DNA of 40,641 bases from contig NZ_WYCT01000023.1 of NCBI RefSeq assembly GCF_011008945.1, positions 1 to 40,641 on the forward strand, read 5' to 3'. Below the pieces are notes generated by a model, which made no database searches, was not told the origin of the DNA, and saw only the letters and a program-made list of their open reading frames with translations. This document shows, piece by piece, positions 1 to 7,618 of the stretch. Position 1 is the stretch's first letter, and each line of letters begins with the position of its first letter. The position numbers and the translations under genes are program-made. This DNA is from Streptomyces harenosi. Lineage in GTDB: Bacteria; Actinomycetota; Actinomycetes; Streptomycetales; Streptomycetaceae.

Positions 1-14
1 CGGGCGGGCGGCAT
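1..14 (-). CDS. Possible 5' end of a divergent gene leaving the left edge
   Basis: On the minus strand an ATG at 14-12 is preceded by a perfect Shine-Dalgarno (GAGGAG, complement of 21-26) with a 6-base spacer. Only the first four codons (Met-Pro-Pro-Ala) are inside the window, so no product can be named. It would be divergent from the OB-fold gene and would share the AGTGCC operator cluster at 257-316. The call rests only on start-site quality. Confidence 0.4.
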
Positions 15-390
15 GCGGGGCTCCTCGGGGCGAACGGCTCGGTGACGACGGCGCACGATCGTATGCGAGCGGGAGGTGCCGGATCGCGGCGGGCGGTGAG
101 CGGCCCCGCGGGCGGCGCTCCCCGGGCCGGGGCACGGCTTGGCCGTGCCGCGCGGGCGAGGCGGGCACCGTGTGTCCCGCCACAAGCGCCGCCCTCCCCC
201 GCCGGGAGCACCGGGCGCCCGCCGGAGGCGCCCGGGTTCCCCGCCGGGGAGCGCCGAGTGCCATCCGGCCGGACCCTGAGGGTACGGAGTGCCTTTACGT
301 GTGGCACTGAGTGCCATAACCTGTCGGCGTGCGCGGTGGCACGGTGACCGGGCACGTGGGATTTCCGGCCGAGTGCAGGGAGTTGACAGC
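15..390. other. Intergenic region with operator cluster; no gene seen
   Basis: No reading frame here has convincing coding character. The stretch holds the candidate operators at 257-316 and the Shine-Dalgarno AGGGAG at 377-382 of the next gene. It most likely carries divergent promoters. Confidence 0.5.
257..316. promoter_or_regulatory. AGTGCC operator cluster with one perfect inverted repeat
   Basis: A perfect inverted repeat TGGCACT-G-AGTGCCA lies at 302-316. Two further direct copies of the half-site occur at 257-263 (AGTGCCA) and 288-293 (AGTGCC). The cluster is about 75 bases upstream of the OB-fold start codon and also faces the putative divergent start at 14. The spacing suggests a dimeric repressor or activator. 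I cannot name the regulator. It is not a CIRCE element, because the arm spacing differs. Confidence 0.5.
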
Positions 391-804
391 GTGTACCACC
401 CCTCAGGAACCGCCGTCCAGCAGGCAGCCGGCTCCGCGACGGACGTCCTGGAACCCGGGATCCCGGGCACCGAGGCCATCCTGTTCCAGCGCTGCACCTG
501 GTGCGGCACCGCGATGTACCACCGGGTGCTGTGTCCGGTCTGCCGGGGCAGCGAGCTGCGGACCGAGCGCAGCGAGGGCACGGGCACCGTGCGCCACTCC
601 ACGGTGGTGCACCGCAACACCCCCGCCGCGCGCAACGTGTCCCTGATCGAGATGGCCGAGGGTTTCGTGGTGCGGGGCAGGGTGATGGGCCCGCCCATCG
701 GGATCCACAGCGGGGACCGGGTACGGCTGTCCACGGCCAAGGACCCGGTACGGGGCGAGCCGGTGTTCCAGTTGGCCGACGAGCCCTACCGGGCCTGGAC
801 CTGA
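391..804 (+). CDS. Zn-ribbon OB-fold (DUF35-type) protein
   Basis: A 137-residue protein with an N-terminal rubredoxin-like zinc ribbon (Cys35, Cys38, Cys48, Cys51) followed by an OB-fold beta-barrel, the arrangement of the DUF35 family. Family members usually partner with thiolases or acyl-CoA enzymes and are thought to bind acyl-CoA. The partner is not visible here and may lie beyond the left edge on the divergent strand. The GTG at 391 was chosen because AGGGAG at 377-382 is correctly spaced and upstream sequence has no domain character. The specific role is unknown. Confidence 0.8.
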   Translation: MYHPSGTAVQQAAGSATDVLEPGIPGTEAILFQRCTWCGTAMYHRVLCPVCRGSELRTERSEGTGTVRHSTVVHRNTPAARNVSLIEMAEGFVVRGRVMGPPIGIHSGDRVRLSTAKDPVRGEPVFQLADEPYRAWT

Positions 805-892
805 CGAGCGGCCGGCCGCAGCCGGCACCGCCGGGGCACGCGGTGGCAGCCGGCCGGCGGCCGGGGCCTCGCGGGGCCGCCGGGCCCCTTCG

Positions 893-2071
893 TCACCGCA
901 GTGCCGCCGCCATCCGCCGTACGCCCTCCGCGAGCACCTCCGGCGAGGTCGCCAGGTTGAGCCGCACATGGCCGGCCCCGCCCGTGCCGAAGGGGATCCC
1001 CGAACTGAGCGCCACCCGCCCGCGGTTCAGGAACGTCTCCGCCGGGTCGTCGCCGAGGCCGAGCGCGCGGCAGTCCAGCCAGGCCAGGTAGGTCGCCTCG
1101 CCGGGCAGGTGCGCGACGCCGGGCAGGTGCTCGGCCAGCAGGCCGGTGAGCAGCCGCCGGTTGCCGGCGAGACCGGCCAGCAGCGCGTCCAGCCAGGCGG
1201 TGCCCTCGCGCAGCGCGGCGGTGTGGGCGATGACGCCGAGGTGGCTCGGACCGTGCCCGACTTCTTCGGGCATCCGGGCCAGGTCGGCCCCGGCCCCGGG
1301 CCCGGCCAGGGCGAGCGCGGCCTTGAGCCCGGCGAGGTTCCAGCCCTTGGACGCCGACATCAGCGCCAGGCCCCGTTCCGCGCCGGGCACGCTCAGGTAG
1401 GGCACGAACGGCGTGCCGCCGGTGACGAGCGGCGCGTGGATCTCGTCGGCGACGACCCGGACGCCGTACCGCTCGGCGAGGGCGGCGACGGTGGCGAGTT
1501 CGGTCGCGGTGTGGACGGTTCCGGTCGGGTTGTGGGGGCTGCACAGCAGGTAGGCGGCGCGACCGCCGGCCCCGGCGGCGTGCCGGAAGGCCTCTTCGAG
1601 CACCTCCGTGTCGATGCGCAGGTCCGCGCCGAGCGGCGCCTCGACCACCCGCCGGTCCAGGTGCTCGACGAACTGGTAGAACGGCGGATACACCGGCGGG
1701 TTGACCACCACCGGGTCGCCGGGCCCGGTGACCAGCTTGAGCATCTCCACCACGCCCAGCATGACGTCGGGCACGACCGCGGTGCGCTCCACGGCGAGCC
1801 CGCCCCAGCCCCACCGCTCGGCGGCGAAGGCGGCCAGCGCCTCGGCGTAGGCGGTGCCGGCGGGGTAGCCGGTGTCGCCGAGACGGAGGGCGTCGGTGAC
1901 GGCGCGTACGACCGGCTCGGCGAGCGGTACGTCCATCTCGGCCACCCACAGCGGCAGTACGTCCTCGGGGTAGGTGCGCCATTTCATGCTCGTGCGGCGC
2001 TTGAGCCGGTCGAGGGTGAGGACGCGCAGGGGATCGGGTTCGCCGCTCCGGTGCTGCGGGGTACGGGTCAT
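893..2071 (-). CDS. MalY/PatB-type PLP aminotransferase / C-S lyase
   Basis: A 392-residue fold-type I PLP enzyme. Visible signatures are the NPTG motif (from Asn181), the cofactor Asp in ADEIHAP (Asp209), the Schiff-base lysine in SASKGWN (Lys242) and a C-terminal Arg in HVRLN that would bind the substrate carboxylate. The WVAEMD segment near residue 43 is typical of the MalY/PatB cystathionine beta-lyase group, so the likely reaction is C-S beta-elimination of cystathionine or a related thioether, in the cytoplasm. An aminotransferase role is possible. ATG 2071 was chosen because the domain begins just after it. It is downstream of the EamA transporter on the same strand, 120 bases away. 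Confidence 0.87.
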   Translation of the reverse strand: MTRTPQHRSGEPDPLRVLTLDRLKRRTSMKWRTYPEDVLPLWVAEMDVPLAEPVVRAVTDALRLGDTGYPAGTAYAEALAAFAAERWGWGGLAVERTAVVPDVMLGVVEMLKLVTGPGDPVVVNPPVYPPFYQFVEHLDRRVVEAPLGADLRIDTEVLEEAFRHAAGAGGRAAYLLCSPHNPTGTVHTATELATVAALAERYGVRVVADEIHAPLVTGGTPFVPYLSVPGAERGLALMSASKGWNLAGLKAALALAGPGAGADLARMPEEVGHGPSHLGVIAHTAALREGTAWLDALLAGLAGNRRLLTGLLAEHLPGVAHLPGEATYLAWLDCRALGLGDDPAETFLNRGRVALSSGIPFGTGGAGHVRLNLATSPEVLAEGVRRMAAALR

Positions 2072-2191
2072 GGGGCACAAGATAAGGGCTGTGCGGGACC
2101 GGGGAAACGGCACCGGCACCCCCGCGGGGGCGTCGTCTTCCGGTTCGGTGCGGCGCGGGGCGGCACGCTCCGCCGCGTACGGCCGCCCTGG

Positions 2192-3019
2192 TCAGCCCAG
2201 CGTCAGCAGCACCGTGGCGGCCCCCGCGCCCAGCAGGCCGGCCACCTGCCGCCCGGTGACCGGCTCGCGCAGGAGGGCCACCCCCAGCACGACCGGCAAG
2301 GCGGGATAGAGGGAGGCGAGCACCACGGCGACCGCCAGGAGCTGCCGCTGGGCGGCGAGCAGATAGAGGATCAGGCCCAGCGCGGCGCCCGCCCCGATCA
2401 GGAGGGCCTGGGCGGTCTGCCGGGGCGGCAGCCGCAGGCGCCCGGGGTGGCGCATCCCGCCGGGGAGCAGCAGCAGTACGGCGGCGACGCGTCCGGCGAC
2501 CACGGGCCACAGCCCGCTGCCGGGTCCGGCCTGGCCGAGGGCGAGGTACTGGACGGCGACACCGGCGCTGGCGAGCAGGCCGTCGGCGACGGCGGGGCCC
2601 GGGCCACCGGGGCCGGGCCCGCAGACCAGCCAGAGCGCGGGGACGGTGACGGCGATGCCCGCCCAGGCCGTCAGGCCGGGACGGTCGCCGAGGACGAGCA
2701 CGCCGCACAGCACGGACAGCGCGACACCGGTGACGGCGCTCACCGGGACGACGACGCTCATCGCGCCGCGGCTCAGTCCGCGGTTGAGGAAGTGCATGGC
2801 GGTGCCGCTGCCCACGCCGGACAGCGCGCCCCACAGCAGGTCCGGCGCGTGCGGGGCACCGGCGGGGACGGCGAGCGCGGCCACGAGGGCGAGCAGCAGC
2901 CCGCCGAGCTGGCCGAGCAAGGAGACGGCGGTGAAGTGGACGCGCCGGGACAGCAGGCCGCCGGCGAAGTCGACGAGGCCGTAGCAGACGGCCGAGGTCA
3001 GTGCGAGAAGGGCACCCAT
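2192..3019 (-). CDS. EamA/DMT-family membrane transporter
   Basis: A 275-residue, strongly hydrophobic protein with about ten predicted membrane segments in two homologous halves, as in the drug/metabolite transporter (EamA) superfamily. The N-terminus MGALLALTSAVCYGLVDF is the usual first helix of such proteins. Substrates in this family range from amino acids to drugs and cannot be read from sequence. It lies 55 bases after a small gene and upstream of the MalY-type gene on the same strand, so export of an amino-acid-related compound is conceivable but inferred. Confidence 0.85.
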   Translation of the reverse strand: MGALLALTSAVCYGLVDFAGGLLSRRVHFTAVSLLGQLGGLLLALVAALAVPAGAPHAPDLLWGALSGVGSGTAMHFLNRGLSRGAMSVVVPVSAVTGVALSVLCGVLVLGDRPGLTAWAGIAVTVPALWLVCGPGPGGPGPAVADGLLASAGVAVQYLALGQAGPGSGLWPVVAGRVAAVLLLLPGGMRHPGRLRLPPRQTAQALLIGAGAALGLILYLLAAQRQLLAVAVVLASLYPALPVVLGVALLREPVTGRQVAGLLGAGAATVLLTLG

Positions 3020-3074
3020 TCGATCTCTGGTGCCCCGGAGCGGGTTGCGAATGCGCCGGGCGGATACGGCGGAG

Positions 3075-3248
3075 TCAGGCGGCCTGCTCCGGGTCCGGGG
3101 CCGCGGCGGCCCACTCCATCACGAGCCGCTGGTACTCCTCGCGCTGCTCGACGCTCAGTGTCCCGCCCGACCGGAGCCACAGGGCCCGGATCTCCTCGTT
3201 GACCTCGGCAGCCGATCGCTCGGAGGAGGGTTCAACAGTGGTGGACAT
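3075..3248 (-). CDS. Small hydrophilic protein of unknown function
   Basis: A 57-residue protein starting MSTTVEPSSER and ending in PDPEQAA, with an amphipathic helical middle (EVNEEIRALW, LSVEQREEYQRLVMEW). No family is recognised. Codon use is typical of the neighbours. No strong Shine-Dalgarno is seen before ATG 3248; a start four codons earlier (3260) is equally weak, so the start is uncertain. It precedes the EamA transporter by 55 bases on the same strand. Confidence 0.6.
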   Translation of the reverse strand: MSTTVEPSSERSAAEVNEEIRALWLRSGGTLSVEQREEYQRLVMEWAAAAPDPEQAA

Positions 3249-3392
3249 GCTGTGAAGCATACGGCGCCGAAAGTGAAGGCGCTGTGAGTAATCACGAGCT
3301 AATCGGGCATATCGGACCGTGTTGCTGATCACGTCCTTCGGCGCCACCGGTACGGCCGCGGGTGTGTGGTCGCGGCCCGTGAGCCGGACCGG

Positions 3393-4370
3393 TCAGCGCG
3401 GGGCACCGCGTGTGCAGGCGTCGGCGGTCCGGCGCAGGATCGCCTCCGCTTCCTCGACGATCCCCCGCACGATCCCGGCCGCCGGAAGGATGTCGTGGAC
3501 GAGGGCGGCGGACTGCCCGGTGAAGGGGAGGAACTCGTGACCGCGTCCGCCGAGCACGGCCTCCACGATGCGGGGACCGGCCTCGGCGGGCCGCACCCGC
3601 TCGGGGTGCTCCTCCGCCTCCTCGAGGAAGGGCGTCCGCAGCGACCGGGGGAAGCCGTAGGCGTCGGGCCGGGAGAACGGTGGCATGAACCTGTCGCTGT
3701 GGGCCAGTTTGACGGTGTCGCGCGCATCGGCGGCGACGATCCGGTTCTTCCACTCCTCGGCGATGTTCATCTCCGCCGACGCCAGCAGCCGGGTGCCGAG
3801 GGCCACGCCCTGGGCGCCCAGGGCGAGCGCCGCCGCCAGCCCCCGGCCGTCGGCGATCCCGCCCGCGGCGACGACGGGGATGTCCCCCGCGATGTCCACG
3901 ACCTGCGGGACCAGCACCATGGTGGCCACCTCACCGCCCTGGCCGCCCGCCTCGCCGCCCTGGGCGACGATGACGTCCGCACCCGCGCGGACGGCCTGCT
4001 CGGCCTGCCGGACGTCCATGACCTGCTGGATCCAGCGGATGCCCGCGTCATGGGCGCGCGCCACCAGGTCGCCGGGAACTCCGAGGTGGAAGGAGACGGC
4101 GGCCGGCCGGTCGTCCAGGGTCGCCTGGAACGCCTCCTCGTCCAGGGGGCGCAGGGTGTGGTTGACGGCGAAGGGCCGGTCGGTCAGCTCCCGCATCCGG
4201 GCCCACTGGCGCCGCAGGTCGGCGAGCGGGCGCACCGCCGTGCCCAGGCTGCCGAGGGCCCCCGCACGGCACACGGCCGCGGCGAGCCCGACCTGTTCAT
4301 ACGGCCCGTACGGAGCGCCGATCACGGGGAGTTCGACACCGAGCACGTCGCACAGCCGCGTCCGCAGCAT
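3393..4370 (-). CDS. Nitronate monooxygenase-like FMN oxidoreductase
   Basis: A 325-residue TIM-barrel FMN protein of the 2-nitropropane dioxygenase/nitronate monooxygenase family. The N-terminus (VLGVELPVIGAPYG) and phosphate-binding loops (AGGIADGRGL, QGVALGTRLLAS) fit the family. The segment that usually reads EAGGH, carrying the catalytic His, reads EAGGQGGE here, with Gln at residue 144 (codon complement of 3939-3941). Classical nitronate oxidation may therefore be lost, and another flavin-dependent role is possible. It lies downstream of the SDR gene, separated by a strong hairpin at 4428-4459. Confidence 0.85.
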   Translation of the reverse strand: MLRTRLCDVLGVELPVIGAPYGPYEQVGLAAAVCRAGALGSLGTAVRPLADLRRQWARMRELTDRPFAVNHTLRPLDEEAFQATLDDRPAAVSFHLGVPGDLVARAHDAGIRWIQQVMDVRQAEQAVRAGADVIVAQGGEAGGQGGEVATMVLVPQVVDIAGDIPVVAAGGIADGRGLAAALALGAQGVALGTRLLASAEMNIAEEWKNRIVAADARDTVKLAHSDRFMPPFSRPDAYGFPRSLRTPFLEEAEEHPERVRPAEAGPRIVEAVLGGRGHEFLPFTGQSAALVHDILPAAGIVRGIVEEAEAILRRTADACTRGAPR

Positions 4371-4427
4371 CGTCGCCTCCTTCCGGCGCCGCGATCGGGC
4401 GGAGCGGAGCCGCTGACGCCATCCTCC

Positions 4428-4459
4428 CCCGCCCGCCGTGCCGGTGCACGGCGGGCGGG
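4428..4459 (-). terminator. Perfect 13-bp hairpin after the SDR gene
   Basis: CCCGCCCGCCGTG (4428-4440) pairs perfectly with 4447-4459 around a six-base loop. It sits 66 bases past the SDR stop codon and before the nitronate monooxygenase-like gene on the same strand. There is no U-tract, as is usual in Streptomyces. Confidence 0.65.
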
Positions 4460-4524
4460 CCGGAGTGCCGGATGCGGGCGGAGCGCGCGGCCGGCCGGGG
4501 AGGCGCGTCCGGCACCCGCCGCCG

Positions 4525-5439
4525 TCAGCGGTAGCCGGTCACGTCCGCCGGCTTGCCGGCGTCCTGCACCTCGGTGATGTAGCGCCAGGCGTCCGGGCGG
4601 CTGCCGTCGACATCGGTGAAGCCGTACACCTGGGCCAGGCCGCCGCTGGAGAGGGACTGCCCGTTCCAGCGGGCCACGTCCGGATCGGCGGCCAGGGCGC
4701 TGACGGCACGGCCCACGAAGCGGGGCGTCTCGGAGATGGCGAAGTGCGGGACGCGGTCCAGGGCGTCACGCCAGTTGTCCTCGCGTACGCCGAAGACGTC
4801 GAGCATGATCTCCGAACGGAGCCAGCCCGGGGTGATCGCGACGGCCGTGGCGCCGCGCGGCCCCAGTTCGTGGCCGAGGGCGAAGGCCATGCGCAGCACG
4901 GACACCTTGGCGAGGTCGTAGTAGAAGGAGTTGCGGTAGTTGTCGCGGTTGTACTCGGCGGTGCCGTCGGTGACCTCCACGACCAGGCCGCCGGGGCGCC
5001 GCAGCAGCAAGGGCAGTGCGTGGTGGCTGGTGATGGCGTGGGTGTCCACCGCGAGGCGCAGCAGTCTGAGTCCCTTGTCGAGGTCGTGCTCCCAGACCGG
5101 GGTGTCCCACTCGAACAGCGTCTCGCCGCCCCAGATGTCGTTGACCAGGACGTCCAGGCGGCCCTGTTCGCGGGCGACGCGGTCGGCCACCGCGCGGACC
5201 TGGTCGGGGTCGAGGTGGTCGGCGGGCACGGCGACGCCGTGGCCGCCGGCCTCGGTGACGAGGTCGGCGGTGTCCTCGATGGTCTCGGGGCGGTCGTACT
5301 CCGAGCGCCGGGCGCGGGTGCTGCGCCCGGTGACGTACACGGTGGCGCCGGCCGCCCCGAGTTCCACGGCGATGCCGCGTCCGGCTCCCCGGGTCGCCCC
5401 CGCGACCCATGCGACCTTGCCCTCCAGCGGACGTGACAT
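4525..5439 (-). CDS. SDR-family NAD(P)-dependent oxidoreductase
   Basis: A 304-residue short-chain dehydrogenase. The Rossmann glycine motif is GATRGAGRG near residues 14-22 and the catalytic YxxxK appears as YDLAK. The usual active-site Ser region reads VVEVTDGT, so the catalytic triad is less canonical than normal. The RSEIMLDV and PRFVGRAV segments resemble a subgroup of long SDRs common in actinobacteria. The substrate is unknown. ATG 5439 was chosen because GGGAGG precedes it at good spacing; upstream in-frame codons have no domain. Confidence 0.85.
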   Translation of the reverse strand: MSRPLEGKVAWVAGATRGAGRGIAVELGAAGATVYVTGRSTRARRSEYDRPETIEDTADLVTEAGGHGVAVPADHLDPDQVRAVADRVAREQGRLDVLVNDIWGGETLFEWDTPVWEHDLDKGLRLLRLAVDTHAITSHHALPLLLRRPGGLVVEVTDGTAEYNRDNYRNSFYYDLAKVSVLRMAFALGHELGPRGATAVAITPGWLRSEIMLDVFGVREDNWRDALDRVPHFAISETPRFVGRAVSALAADPDVARWNGQSLSSGGLAQVYGFTDVDGSRPDAWRYITEVQDAGKPADVTGYR

Positions 5440-5607
5440 GTCCGGCCTCCCGTCGTTCGGTGCGTGATCTCTCACCGACGACACTGCCCGGGAAACCGGA
5501 CATCTTCTGTCGCCTTTCACCGGCGATCCGCCCTCGCGCCGTACAGGGCGTGCGAGGCCACGGACGGGCCGGTGGTCATGGAGGGGGTGGCGGCGGGCCG
5601 CCGTGGG

Positions 5608-6237
5608 TCAGTGGCCGCGCCTGATCCACTCCTCCAGATGGGGTGCCTCGGCCCCGATGGTGGTGGAGTCGCCGTGACCGGTGCGGACCTCGGTGTCGGG
5701 CGGCAGGGTGAGCAGCCGGTCGCGGATGGAGTCGATGATCGTCGGGAAGTGGGAGTAGGAGCGTCCGGTGGCGCCCGGGCCGCCGGCGAAGAGGGTGTCG
5801 CCGGTGAAGACGGTGCCGAGGCCGGGGTCGTACAGGCAGACCGCGCCGGGCGCGTGCCCCGGGGTGTGCAGGACGGTCAGGTCGGCGCCCGCGGCCTCGA
5901 TCACCTGGCCATCGGAGAGCCAGGCGTCGGGCAGCCGGTCCGGGTGGGTCCGCTGCCACAGCGGCAGGTCGTCGCGGTGCAGCCAGATGACCGCGCCGGT
6001 GCGGTCGGCCAGGGCGGGGGCGGCGTTCACATGGTCGTTGTGGGCGTGGGTGCACACGATCGCGGTCAGGCGGCGGTCGCCGACGGCCCGGGCGATGGCG
6101 TCGGCGTCGTGGGCGGCGTCGATGACGACGGCCTCGTGGTCGTCGCCGACGATCCAGACGTTGTTGTCGACGTCCCAGGTGCCGCCGTCGAGGGTGAACT
6201 GGCCGGAGGTGACGAGGCGTTCGACGCGCGCGGTCAT
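5608..6237 (-). CDS. MBL-fold metallo-hydrolase, mscR partner
   Basis: A 209-residue metallo-beta-lactamase-fold hydrolase of glyoxalase-II type. The metal-binding motif is THAHNDH, followed by a His in TPGHAPG, an Asp in FTGDTLF and a His in TGHGD. Its ATG (6237-6235) overlaps the TGA of the upstream mycothiol-dependent formaldehyde dehydrogenase gene as TGATG, so translation should be coupled. Family knowledge pairs such hydrolases with MscR, plausibly to hydrolyse S-formylmycothiol to formate and mycothiol. That reaction is inferred from context and from the glyoxalase-II-like motifs. Confidence 0.87.
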   Translation of the reverse strand: MTARVERLVTSGQFTLDGGTWDVDNNVWIVGDDHEAVVIDAAHDADAIARAVGDRRLTAIVCTHAHNDHVNAAPALADRTGAVIWLHRDDLPLWQRTHPDRLPDAWLSDGQVIEAAGADLTVLHTPGHAPGAVCLYDPGLGTVFTGDTLFAGGPGATGRSYSHFPTIIDSIRDRLLTLPPDTEVRTGHGDSTTIGAEAPHLEEWIRRGH

Positions 6238-7322
6238 CACAGCACCACCACCGAGCGCAGGACGTCGCCGGCGTGCATCCGCTCGAACGCCTTCTCCACC
6301 TCGTCCAGCGCGATCGTCTCGGTGACGAACGCGGCGAGGTCGAGGCGGCCCTGCAGATGCAGGTCGATCAGCATGGGGAAGTCGCGGGAGGGCAGGCAGT
6401 CGCCGTACCAGGAGGACTTCAGGGAGCCGCCGCGCCCGAAGACGTCCAGGAGGGGCAGTTCGAGCTTCATCTCGGGGGTGGGGACGCCGACGAGGACGAC
6501 GGTGCCGGCCAGGTCGCGGGCGTAGAACGCCTGCCGGTAGGTCTCCGGGCGGCCGACCGCCTCGATGACGACGTCGGCGCCGAAACCGCCGGTCGCTTCG
6601 CGGATCGCCTCCACCGGGTCGGTCTCGCGGGAGTTGACGGTGTGGGTGGCGCCCATGGCGCGGGCGGTCTCCAGCTTGCGGTCGTCGATGTCGACCGCGA
6701 TGATCTTCGCCGCACCGGCCAGACGGGAGCCGGCGACGGCCGCGTCCCCGACGCCGCCGCAGCCGATGACGGCGACCGTGTCGCCCCGGCCGACGCCGCC
6801 GGTGTTGATCGCCGCGCCGATGCCGGCCATCACACCGCAGCCCAGCAACCCGGCGACCTGCGGGGAGACGGCCGGGTCGACCTTGGTGCACTGCCCGGCG
6901 GCGACGAGGGTCTTCTCGGCGAAGGCGCCGATGCCGAGGGCGGGCGAGAGTTCGGTGCCGTCCAGGAGGGTCATCTTCTGCTCGGCGTTGTGGGTGTCGA
7001 AGCAGTACCAGGGCCGGCCGCGCAGACAGGCGCGGCACTTCCCGCACACCGCGCGCCAGTTCAGGATCACGAAGTCGCCGGGGGCGACGTCCGTGACACC
7101 CGCCCCCACCGACTCCACCACGCCCGCGGCCTCGTGGCCGAGCAGGAACGGGAAGTCGTCGCTGATGCCGCCCTGCTTGTAGTGCAGGTCGGTGTGGCAC
7201 ACCCCGCATGCCTGGACGCGCACCACGGCCTCGCCGGGCCCCGGGTCCGGCACGACGATCGTCTCGATGCGCACCGGCTCGTCCTTGGCCGGCGCGATCA
7301 CGCCGCGTACTTCCTGCGCCAT
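6237..7322 (-). CDS. mscR: S-(hydroxymethyl)mycothiol dehydrogenase
   Basis: A 361-residue zinc-dependent class III alcohol dehydrogenase. Catalytic zinc ligands are Cys39 with His63/Glu64 ([15 protein letters not shown]). Structural zinc ligands are Cys93, Cys96, Cys99 and Cys107. The NAD Rossmann motif is GCGGVG. The [13 protein letters not shown] segment is typical of mycothiol- rather than glutathione-dependent enzymes, in line with an actinomycete host. It oxidises the formaldehyde-mycothiol adduct and can act as a nitrosothiol reductase. ATG 7322 was chosen at the conserved MAQEVRG start. It forms a coupled operon with the MBL hydrolase. A palindrome at 7383-7392 may be its operator. 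Confidence 0.88.
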   Translation of the reverse strand: MAQEVRGVIAPAKDEPVRIETIVVPDPGPGEAVVRVQACGVCHTDLHYKQGGISDDFPFLLGHEAAGVVESVGAGVTDVAPGDFVILNWRAVCGKCRACLRGRPWYCFDTHNAEQKMTLLDGTELSPALGIGAFAEKTLVAAGQCTKVDPAVSPQVAGLLGCGVMAGIGAAINTGGVGRGDTVAVIGCGGVGDAAVAGSRLAGAAKIIAVDIDDRKLETARAMGATHTVNSRETDPVEAIREATGGFGADVVIEAVGRPETYRQAFYARDLAGTVVLVGVPTPEMKLELPLLDVFGRGGSLKSSWYGDCLPSRDFPMLIDLHLQGRLDLAAFVTETIALDEVEKAFERMHAGDVLRSVVVL

Positions 7323-7382
7323 GACGCTGCCCCTTCCTTCCACCTCATCGACCGCTCTCCGTCCCTGCCGACCCTATGCGTG

Positions 7383-7392
7383 ACCGATCGGT
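7383..7392. promoter_or_regulatory. ACCGATCGGT palindrome upstream of mscR
   Basis: A perfect 10-base palindrome ACCGATCGGT lies about 60 bases upstream of the mscR start codon, in the divergent region before the beta-propeller gene. Sites of this form are commonly bound by TetR-type repressors in Streptomyces, but no cognate regulator gene is adjacent. The role is inferred from position only. Confidence 0.4.
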
Positions 7393-7540
7393 AAGGGATA
7401 TGGATCATGCCATGACGGCGTGCCGGGCACCGCGGTGTCCCGCGCTTCCGGCCCGCGCCCCGGCGGCCACCGCGCTTCCGCGCCGCGGCCGGCCCGATTT
7501 TTGTCGCGTACGCGGCCTTGTGGAGAAGGACGGCCGATCC

Positions 7541-7554
7541 TTACTTTCCAGTAA
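7541..7554. promoter_or_regulatory. TTACT-N4-AGTAA inverted repeat before the propeller gene
   Basis: A perfect 5-base inverted repeat TTACT-TTCC-AGTAA, followed directly by GTAA, lies 65 bases upstream of the beta-propeller start codon. Its A/T richness stands out against the surrounding GC, and its size fits a TetR-type operator overlapping a promoter. No regulator can be assigned. Confidence 0.4.
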
Positions 7555-7618
7555 GTAAACGTAGTTGAACAAGGCTCACGTCCATCGAATTGGCATGCTC
7601 ACATCAGAGGAGTCCGAC

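Noticed and set aside
302..316. CIRCE (HrcA) element
   Set aside because: The half-site resembles GCACTC/GAGTGC, but CIRCE arms are separated by nine bases and here by one.
42..347. 101-codon plus-strand frame near the left edge
   Set aside because: There is no ribosome binding site and no protein character, and it overlaps the operator cluster.
786..2834. Long minus-strand open frame across the MalY and EamA genes
   Set aside because: Its translation is Arg/Gly/Ala-rich without family motifs. It is a high-GC shadow of the two real genes in other frames.
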